NCBI RefSeq assembly: GCF_023343835.1
Contig: NC_064443.1
Coordinates: forward strand, 11,532,001-11,596,000
DNA from: Lagopus muta
Lineage: Eukaryota; Chordata; Aves; Galliformes; Phasianidae
Direction of reading: 5' to 3'
DNA: 64,000 bases
Position 1 is the first letter of the stretch. Each line of letters starts with the position of its first letter. The notes beneath the pieces were generated by a model. That model saw only the letters and a list, made by a program, of their open reading frames with translations, searched no databases and was not told the DNA's origin. Below, in pieces: positions 56,181-64,000 of this stretch. Position numbers and translations under genes: made by a program.

Positions 56181-57180
56181 TGCACTTCCGAGTCCCCCTG
56201 GGCTGTTCCAGGAGCCCTCTGCCCCTGCTTCAAGGAGCCAGGCAGGGACAGTGCAACCAAGTGCTGGGCCACAGTGAGGGAGCCAGCCCCAACCCAGCTT
56301 TGCCAGCCCCAGCAAATGGCTCTGAGGGCTGCAACCCCCCGGGCAGGGGTCCCCGGTGGCTCCTGCCCTGCGGACAGTCAGCAGTTGGTCTGTGTGAGCA
56401 GCAGTTCTCAGATCACCTCTTGGCTGTGGGTGGTGCACGGAGCACCCCACCTTGGGGACTGCCTGGGGCTCCATCCATACAGCGCTCTGGCTCTCAGCCC
56501 CCTGGAAAGCAATGAGGAGCCGCCAGGTCCCCGAGGGCGCCCGCAACGAGGGAAACAGAAGAATGTGAGCCCTGGAGGAACCGGTTTGGGCCTGCGGGCA
56601 GAACGGCCCCCCCGCAGGGAGGGAAGGAGGGGGGACACGCGCCGCCAAGGGGTTTGGGTGCTTCCTGGATACCAGCAAAACAGCCCTGTGGACCCTGCGG
56701 GGTGGCACGCGGCCCCGGCGGGAGGGAAGTGAGACTGAGCCCGGAGCAGCGCCGCGGGACACCGCGATCCAACGGCCGCCATCGCCCTGCGCCACGGGGC
56801 CCGGCCACAGCCGCTCACGAGGCGCGGCTTCCCCCGTGCAGCCACGTGCGCCGCGCCCCCGTCCCCTCCCGGCCCCGCCATCCCCGCCGTGCCGCAGCAG
56901 TGGGGCGGCGCTGCCGGGCCGCGCTTTGCCCTCGCGTCGCCCCGCGGCTCGGGCTGAGCGTCGGGCACGGTGCGGCCCCGGGATGCGCTGCCGTGTTTCC
57001 CTGCGGGCACAGCACGGCTCTGGGCCGAGGGCGGCCCAGGGTACGACGACATCGACACGACGCTCCGCCGTGACGGCGCAGCGGTGACACCGGCTCGGTG
57101 ACGCGGCACGGAGCGCCTCGCGGAGCGCGGCTGTAGCCGGCACGTGCGCCCACCCCCGGCTCAGACACGGGCGGCCCCTC
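56181..57180. other. spacer between miR-425 and the DALRD3 promoter
   Basis: GC-rich sequence with long accidental open frames in both directions, caused by the scarcity of A/T-rich stop codons. No conserved protein segment was recognised. It may be intron of a long 5'-extended DALRD3 transcript. Confidence 0.5.
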
Positions 57181-57196
57181 GCTTGCCACACCCAGC

Positions 57197-57343
57197 ATGG
57201 CGGCTCCTCCAAGATGGCCGCCCGCGCCCAAGATGGCGGCCCGGGGGCGCCGCGCGCCGCGCTCAACATGGCGGCTGCGCTCCTCCGGCCGCACCCACGT
57301 GGGCGACGCGTCGGTTACGTCACCTCTTCCCTCTCACCGGAAG
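57197..57343 (+). promoter_or_regulatory. DALRD3: DALRD3 promoter with four YY1-type sites, CRE and ETS sites
   Basis: ATGGCGGC (57197-57204), AAGATGGCCGCC (57211-57222), AAGATGGCGGC (57230-57240) and AACATGGCGGC (57265-57275) are four YY1-type elements within 80 bp. TTACGTCA (57315-57322) and ACCGGAAG (57336-57343, ETS) follow just before the start codon. Upstream ATGs in these elements are probably not translated productively. Confidence 0.7.
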
Positions 57344-57359
57344 CGGCGGCCGGGCTGCT

Positions 57360-60300
57360 ATGGAGACGGGCGAGGAGCGGCCGGGGCTGGCGCCGACGCT
57401 CCGGGCGCTGAACGTGGCGCTGGGGCGGCCCGCGTCTCTCTGGGTGAAGGAGAGCAGCGCCCGCAACCTGCGGCACCGCGACTTCCTGGCGCCGCGGGCT
57501 GCGCTCGGGGCCGCCTTCGCCGGGGGGCAGGTCGGTAGGCCGGCAGCAGGCCGCGGCGGGGGGGCGGGGCCAGGCGGTGTGCTGACCACCGCTCCAACTC
57601 GTAGGTGCCCTCCGATGTCGTCGCGGCCGTGACGGCGCTGGGCGGCCCGGGGGTGCTGGCGGTGCGTGGCTGCCGGCAGACGGCGGCGGGGCTGGAGGTG
57701 CGGCTGCAGCGCTGCGAGGCCTTCCGGCGCTTGCTGGACCCCCAGCCCGGCCCTGGCCCCGCCCCCCTACCCGGCCCGCAGGCGGCGGTGGTGCTGCACT
57801 GTCCGGCCCTGCGGTGCCCCGGAGGCCTGACGCCTCGCCGCCTGCGCCCCGTGCTGCTCGCTGACCACTTGGCCCAGCTGCTGCGTGCCCAAGGGTGAGC
57901 GCCCTGCCCTCGCCTCCTGCCCGGCCCGCGCTCCCCGGCCCGTGCCCACATCTCACACTCCCGCAGGCTCAGCACGTTCCTGGTGCCTGCTGTCACCGAC
58001 AAGCGGAGCCAGGAGGTCCTGCAGCAGCTCCGTGTGGAATGGCCTTCCAGCAGCACAGCCAGCCCTGAGACTCTGTCAGCCTTGAAGCAATCTCTCAGCC
58101 AGTGCCACTATGCCACACATTCTGAAAGGAGGTCAGGTGTGGCCTCGCCGCCTGAGGACATCATTTGTAAAGTACACCTGAAAAGCTATGTGGAGCAGCA
58201 GGGCCTGGAAGGCTATGACCCCAACCTGGGAGTCCTCCTTGGTGAGTCACACATGGAGTATTGCTGATGATAGCAGGGGAGAAAGGCTGCAAGTGGGCCG
58301 GGTTCTTTGTTCCCCGTTGTTTTTACGGAGAGTAAGGGACAGAAGCAAATTGCTTCCTCCTTCTCCTCTGGTTTGAGCCATAAATGGAGGCAGCCTGGGA
58401 CAGATCCATATGGTATGGAATAAGCCCCTTGTCCCACTGAGTGCCCTCCCTTCTTTCAGTGACAGAGGAGAAGCTGCGGTCCCTGGCTGAACTCCAGCAA
58501 GCTGTGCTGCAGGGCATGGTGAGTGACCCCCTGGTGCCGCCTGCTGCTTTTTCTCTCTCCTGTCAGTGTTTGAACTTGTTGCTGTGCTGTGCTGCAGGCA
58601 GGGTGCCAGGGGAGCTGCTGCAGTGTGGTGCACATAGTGAGCTGCGAGGAGGAATTCCAGCAGCAGCAAATGGATCTGTTATGGAGGATTTTGGATCCAG
58701 GAGCCAGCATGGATTTGCAGGTGAGGAACTCCTACACTCTGCACTGTGGTTCATGCGTCAGCCCATCTTTAGTGCCTGTAGTGAATGCTGATGCCCAGCC
58801 TTGTGCCTTTATGAGTCTTCCCTTCCCTTTGGCATCCAATTTCCTTGGGATTTTAGCATTAAAGAAGGAGGGATAGGAGAAAACTGCAGGACACAGCTAG
58901 AAAATGACAGTCTTTAACTAATGCAGTGCTGTTTTAGCAGCCTTTAACTCTGGGTTCCTCTTTTCCTGTGGTACCCATTCCCAGGATGTGAACAGTTTCC
59001 TGGTAGCTCTGTAGGCACAGTTCTTCCTGTACTACATTACAAAGGAGCTTCTTTCACCTAGCACTTCCTCTCTTTCAGAAGCACCTTGTCTGTGGACCAG
59101 TGAAGGTGACAAACCCCTTATCCCCCATCAGTGCAGACCATTACTTTCAGTAAGTTGGTACTGAGCAAGGAGCCTGTCTTGCCCTGCCATGCTGCATGTC
59201 TGCATGTCTTGCCTGTGCTCTGTTTGGCCCTACAGGCAGCAGTCCTAGTGTGTCTCTCTCTTCTGCTTCTCTAAACCTTGGGGCTTTTTCTGGAGGACTT
59301 CAACAATGCTTCTTCATTACTGCCAGCAGCAGTGTTGCTGTCTCTGTCTTGCTCCAGGCAGGATTTGTGTGCCCTTGGTTGGCCAGCTTTCTGTTGTAGA
59401 AGGAATGATGCCCCATGCAGCCTGCTTAGCAGTGACTGTGTGTTCCTCCCAGGCTCAGGAAACGCCAGATGTATGAAGCCTCTGTCATGAAATATGGGGA
59501 GCTTGCACAAGGTGAGGGTTTGCTCTGCAGGCTGTGGAGGGGGGAGGTCGGGGCTGGGGAGGTGCCCATACACCAGCTTCAGCAGAGCCCCCTCACTGCA
59601 GTGGGTTTTCCTACCTGGGGCTTTGGAAATGGCAGGCACACGGTACCACACAGCTTCCTCCATCCTGTGTTCTCTCTGCAGACGAGGCCTGGACTGAGGT
59701 TATTGATATCCTGACGGTGGCTGCCATCAGGTTTGAGATGCTGAGCACTGCCCACCGGAGCCAGGTAGAACAGCCCAGAGCTGCAGCGTAGTGGGAGGCA
59801 GGCAAGCAGTACTGCTCAGGGAGTTGTGGATCATGGCACAGTTGGGAGATTGGTGGGAGCAGAGGGACAAGTAGCACTGGATGTGAGGAGGCACTGCATG
59901 GACTTTGGCCACCCCAAGCTCAGTCTGGGAGTGTTTTTTCTCAGGGTAAATCACATACAATGTCTGGGCTGATATCCTGGTAGGCTGTGCCTGTCAGCCC
60001 CAGCAGGGCACGGTGCTCAGCACGCTGGTGGCCACACTTCACCTGATGGGAAGGTACTGCTCCCCCAGCAGGAGACACAGGGATGCACCAGGAATGGCCC
60101 TGGGCCAAGCAGCCTGGACTGCAGGTTGTCTCTGCCCTCAGATCACCCTGGACCTGGAGGACAGCAGCATTTCTACAAAGGGAACCAAGAGTGGTGCCTT
60201 TGTGATGTACAACTGTGCCCGGCTGGCCACGCTCTTTGACACATACCAGCGGGCTGTAGAGCGAGGTGAGCACTGGCCCTGCTTGTCTTCCACCTCTAAC

Positions 60301-61162
60301 AGCTGTTCCTCATACCTGCAGTCACAAAGGCTTCCCTGGCTGCAGCCACAGTCTCACCACTTTTGCAGGCACATACCCACCTCTGCCACCAGCATCAGAA
60401 CTGAACTTCTCCTGCCTCCGGGAAGAAGTGAGTGCTGAGGGACAGGGTCTGTGGAAAGCAGTGTGCCCTTGGCTCTGGGGGATGGATGCTTCTGGCCCTC
60501 TCTGACAAGCATAATCCTTTCACAGGGTGAATGGCTCCTCCTCTTCAACTACCTCTTGCCCTTCCCAGAAGTCTTGCAGCAAGCAGCACAGCTGCCCCCA
60601 CCCAGCAAGGGGCTCCGGGTCACAGCCAACACAGAGGCAGTAAGTGCTGTGTGCCAAAGCACCTGTAGCACCAACAGTGCTAGCCCAGAGCAGGGCTGCT
60701 CTTCTGCAGAGTGCTGAGGGGCGTTCCTGGGAAGAGATGGTAATGCCCTCGCTGCTATTCCTGCTGTGCAGGATGGCCCCAGACTGGCCAGACCATGCAG
60801 CATCAGCCCAAGCTGTCTGTGTTGCAGGTGTGCAAGTTCCTGATCCAGCTCAGCATGGATTTCAGCTCCTACTACAACCGGGTTCACATTCTCGGGGTGA
60901 GTCAAATGTTCCAGGCCATTTATTGGGGGGCTGCTCCTGGATGCTGGTAAGATGCCAGCTTTGCAGCAACAGGATATGAAGGAGGGCAGAAACAACAAGG
61001 TCAAGAAATAGAACCGCCACCTCACCGCCTTTCTCCTTGCAGGAGCCATTCCCTCACCTCTTTGACCAGATGTTTGCACGCCTCCAGCTGCTGGGAGCAG
61101 TGAGGGACATGTTCCATAGTGCCCTGGCAACTCTGCACCTCCCTCCTCTCAGCCAGATCTGA
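57360..61162 (+). CDS. DALRD3: DALR anticodon-binding domain-containing protein 3 (13 exons)
   Basis: Exons: 57360-57530, 57605-57894, 57967-58241, 58460-58518, 58598-58720, 59079-59149, 59453-59511, 59682-59764, 60142-60265, 60369-60427, 60526-60639, 60828-60896, 61043-61162. They join to 538 residues (human 543). DALRD3 binds arginine tRNAs and helps METTL2 place 3-methylcytidine at position 32. Recognisable blocks are [18 protein letters not shown] near the N-terminus, [54 protein letters not shown] and the C-terminal DALR helical bundle (about 380-538) with [15 protein letters not shown] and LPPLSQI. The N-terminal two-thirds resembles a degenerate arginyl-tRNA synthetase-like fold. The start at 57,360 was chosen because it gives METGEERPG in frame with the conserved region. 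It is divergent from NDUFAF3 and tail-to-tail with WDR6. Confidence 0.94.
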
Positions 61163-61357
61163 GCCACCACTGAGGACTGTTGCCACGGAGTGACAAACAG
61201 CAGTGCTACAAGGGGCAGAACAGGGTACTTCCTCCCAGGCCAGGCACTGGGCTGCTTCTTGGTCAGAGACTGGGAGTTGGGGTCCATCTGAATCTCACTG
61301 TGGGGCTCCTCCTCCTCGGTGCCCACAAAGGAAGGAAGCACAAGGGACTGAGGCACC

Positions 61358-61363
61358 CATAAA
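61358..61363 (+). terminator. DALRD3: possible DALRD3 poly(A) signal (variant CATAAA)
   Basis: No canonical AATAAA follows DALRD3 on + before the WDR6 coding region. The variant CATAAA, 196 nt after the stop codon, is the best candidate seen. It lies very close to the end of WDR6 on the other strand. Confidence 0.3.
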
Positions 61364-61393
61364 GCCAGGCACCAATCTGTTCCCTCAAAGCTG

Positions 61394-61495
61394 TTTATTG
61401 AAGGGGAGCTCTGTGCTGGCAGAGAGCTCCTGAGCCTCAAGGGCTGCTGTCCTGCCTCGTGCCAAGTCCTAACATTAGGGCTGAATACATTTATT
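61394..61495 (-). terminator. WDR6: WDR6 poly(A) signals (two)
   Basis: On the minus strand AATAAA occurs at 61,495-61,490 and at 61,399-61,394, which is 567 and 663 nt after the WDR6 stop codon. Either could end the transcript. The distal one would bring the WDR6 3' end within about 230 bp of the DALRD3 stop codon. Confidence 0.6.
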
Positions 61496-62061
61496 GCTGG
61501 ACAAATGCTGTGTCTGACCTAGCAGTGATAACTGAGGAGGGGGAGGGAAAGATGGGTAGAAGAAAGGTCTGTGCTGTGCACAGGAGTGGGAGTACCTTGC
61601 TGCAGGAGCAAGGTTAAGCAGTGCTTGCAAGCAGCCCCATGTTCCAATAGCACAGTCCAGCCTTTCTGGCCGAAGGCTGTGTACAGCTTCTTATCCTTCC
61701 TGTGCCTTGGCTGCCTGCAGGTCTGCTGCTGCACAGGAACAACCCTGCCAGCCTGAGGAAGGCACTGAAGGACTGCTCTTATAGGGCTGGCCTGGCGGGG
61801 CACAACAAACAAACAGTGTGCTGCAGCCCTCTGTTCCCCAGCAGCTCTGTACCTTTCTTGGCCTCCTGCTGCCCTCAATCCTCCCAGCATGTGGAGAGCT
61901 CTGGCTCTCCCTGTGGGACAGAGGGATGTCCATCCTCCTCGAGGAGGACAGCACAGCTGCATCACTGCACACACACAGGGCACCTGGAGCAGTGTGCTGG
62001 GACGTTCCTTTGCTCTCATTGTCCCCATGCAGATGGGGAGCAGGGATTTTACTACACCCCT

Positions 62062-64000
62062 TTACTGGACAGCACCCTGTGACTGGAGCTTGCAGTGGGT
62101 GTCCAGGGCAGCACAGCGCAGGAGCTCCAGGCCCTGCCCACAGAGCACGCAATACCAGCACCGCTCCCCACCTGCCTCTGCCACCTCCCAGCAGTCCAGC
62201 TCTGCCAGGTCGGGCACGTAGAAGAAGGTGGTGCTCAGCTCCTCCAGGCTGTCCCAGCTCAGCCGCCACAGTGTCAGCCGCTGGTCCACGGAGGCAGAGA
62301 GCACCAGGTCCGGCCGCAGCACTCTGATCCCCGTCACGTGAGCAGCATGGCTGCACGGCCTCGCCACGCGCTCCAGGATGCGCAAGCAGGTCTCTGGTTC
62401 GGCCTCATCACCGTCCTGTGTCACCTCCAGCAGGCAGACGTGGATGGAGCCATCATCACTGCCACTGGCCACCAGGAACTGTCCCTTGGGCAGCTCCTGG
62501 ATGTGCAGGCTGTTCACCCCGCAGCTGTGAGCCACGACAGTGAGCAGCGGGGTGGCCAGGGCTGGAAGGAGAGGCTCGGTCAGGACAGCAGTGCATAGAG
62601 CTGCTGGCACAGCCTCCCTGCCCATGGCTGTACCCACCCAATGGCTTCATCTCTCCCTCTGAGTGCTGCAGGGCATCTGTTGCATCTGCGATGGTACTGG
62701 TGATGTCCCAGAAGGCAACGCTGCCGTCAGTGGCCGCACTACACAGGAAGTGCTTCCTGGAAGGAAGATGTTGGGCAGCCTCCAGCCCCATGCTGATACC
62801 CAGGGCAAGCAGAAAGGATGGCCCCAATTTCCTCCCTCCCTTCACCAGCTCCACTGCCATCACCCTTTCTTGTTGCGCAGGCATCACAAGGATGAATGCT
62901 TCCCTCCCAGTACCCTGCCCAGGGCTCACCTCTCCTCCTCTGCCCACGTGTGCAGGAATGCCTCCACTTTCAGCACACAGCGCTGGTGGTGGAACGACTC
63001 TGCCACGAGCAGCAGCTTCTGGGCAGCCTCCAGCAGCACAAAGAGCCTGGGCAGAGGGAGATGCAACTGATCCTGGGAGAAAGAGGTGCCTTACTGCAAG
63101 GTACCACCCTACTCCTGCTCAGAGCTGGCACCTCTAGGCAGCTAAGCCCCATGCTGACTGCTCACCGGACTGATCCATCACTGCATGCAGCTACCAGGAA
63201 CGTACAGGGCACGGGCAGCTGCTTGCTGTTGGTTCCGCATACGACTGAGAGGGACATGTACCTGGGCAAACATAGAATGCTTGCTGCATGCCCCCCCGGC
63301 ACCTGCTGTCATGTAGGAGGACAGGGGGGGCAGCAGCATGAACTCAGCACAGGACACAGCTCTGAACACTCTGGGGGTTCTGAGAGGAAGGACTGAGTCA
63401 AAATCCCCTCAAAGGCTCAGGCAGCCATCGAGCATCACCTCGTCTCCGGGTCCATCTTGACAAGCTTGTGCCTGTTCTTCATGCGGTCCCAGTGCTCATC
63501 CAGCCGGTGGGAGGCCACGTGAGTGACCTGGCAGCTCACCATGCCCTCAGCCTCCAGATCCGCAGCGCACTGCAGCCGATAGCACTCAATCTGTGCGCGG
63601 CCGCCGGCTGAGAACAGCAAGGAGCAGAGCTGGGTGCCGTTAGGCAGTGCAGTGCCGGCCAAGGCCAGCGCCCTGACACTGGAGATGTGGTCGCTGAGCC
63701 TGGTGAGGGGCACCGCTGCACGCGTCAGCTCACTGAGTGTCAGCACGCACGCCGTGGTGTCCTCGCTGCCGGTGATGAAGACATCAATGGGGCGGCATCC
63801 GGGCGCCCGCACGGCCCCCAGGTGCCGCACGCAGGTGATCTCGCGGCCATGCAGGGACGCCAGCAGCACCCGCTGCTCGCAGGGCTCGGCCTCACTGTGG
63901 TACAGCATCACGTCCCCACGCTTGATGAAAGCGAAGGCATCGGCCTCAGGGCTGCTGTGGTAGCTCCAGGAGCGGTGCCCTCCGCCGCAGGGCACGCAGT
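62062..64000 (-). CDS. WDR6: WD repeat-containing protein 6, C-terminal part (5 exons seen, runs off the window)
   Basis: Exons in transcript order: 64000(partial)-63439, 63261-63166, 63046-62930, 62756-62638, 62561-62062. They join in frame to about 464 residues, the C-terminal part of a protein of about 1,100 in human. WDR6 partners FTSJ1 for 2'-O-methylation of wobble position 34 in certain tRNAs. Typical WD-blade sequences are IDVFITGSEDTTACVLTL, FLCSAATDGSVAFWDI, FLVASGSDDGSIHVCLL and LVLSASVDQRLTLWRL; PCGGGHRSW and DPETRYMSLSV also match the family. The 5' exons lie beyond the right edge; the frame is open through base 64,000 and the GTG near there is not a start. It is convergent with DALRD3, as in human. 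Confidence 0.93.

Noticed and set aside
56169-57269. 366-codon minus-strand frame upstream of DALRD3
   Set aside because: Arg/Pro/Gly-rich, no family resemblance, lies over promoter elements; chance open frame.
63990-64000. GTG near the right edge as a possible start of the WDR6 frame
   Set aside because: The frame continues open past the window and WDR6 is much longer; this is an internal exon cut by the edge.

Overview
The window is vertebrate nuclear DNA, and almost certainly avian, probably galliform (chicken-like). Genes are short, multi-exonic and closely packed. Two CR1 LINE 3' fragments of the kind common in galliform birds are present (about 39,897-40,330 and 46,186-46,295), and no mammalian SINEs were recognised. 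The gene order QARS1-QRICH1-IMPDH2-NDUFAF3-DALRD3-WDR6 matches the human 3p21.31 block in order and relative orientation. In birds this block would be expected on a chromosome 12-like microchromosome; that assignment is inference.

Layout. 0.5-5.65 kb: a 14-exon creatine-transporter-type SLC6 gene (SLC6A8-like) on +, with a striking 15-codon upstream ORF. 6.46-7.73 kb: an intronless gene on + for a two-domain beta/gamma-crystallin fused to an aerolysin-like module, similar to amphibian epidermal differentiation-specific protein. 8.4-13.0 kb: QARS1, 23 compact coding exons. 13.8-36.4 kb or beyond: QRICH1, with a non-coding first exon, two long introns and a long 3' region. 40.3-52.1 kb: IMPDH2, 14 coding exons plus a candidate unreported 72-nt in-frame cassette exon in its largest intron. 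53.65-54.54 kb: NDUFAF3 on -, 5 exons. 55.7-56.2 kb: the miR-191/miR-425 cluster on +. 57.36-61.16 kb: DALRD3 on +, 13 exons. 61.4-64.0 kb: the 3' part of WDR6 on -, tail-to-tail with DALRD3 and running off the right edge.

The genes fall into recognisable themes. QARS1 (glutaminyl-tRNA synthesis), DALRD3 (tRNA-Arg m3C modification with METTL2) and WDR6 (tRNA Gm34 modification with FTSJ1) all act on tRNA. IMPDH2 is rate-limiting for GTP synthesis. NDUFAF3 assembles mitochondrial complex I. QRICH1 is a stress-response transcription regulator. Promoters are CpG-rich and carry housekeeping motifs (CCAAT, CRE, YY1, ETS, TCTCGCGA). The first 14 kb and 53.6-58 kb are extremely GC-rich, whereas the QRICH1 introns are AT-richer. 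Exon boundaries were placed by eye from GT/AG sites, reading frame and remembered human proteins. Every spliced CDS closes in frame, with lengths near the human ones (647, 779, 773, 514, 178 and 538 residues). No endogenous retrovirus, LTR or other virus-derived element was recognised.
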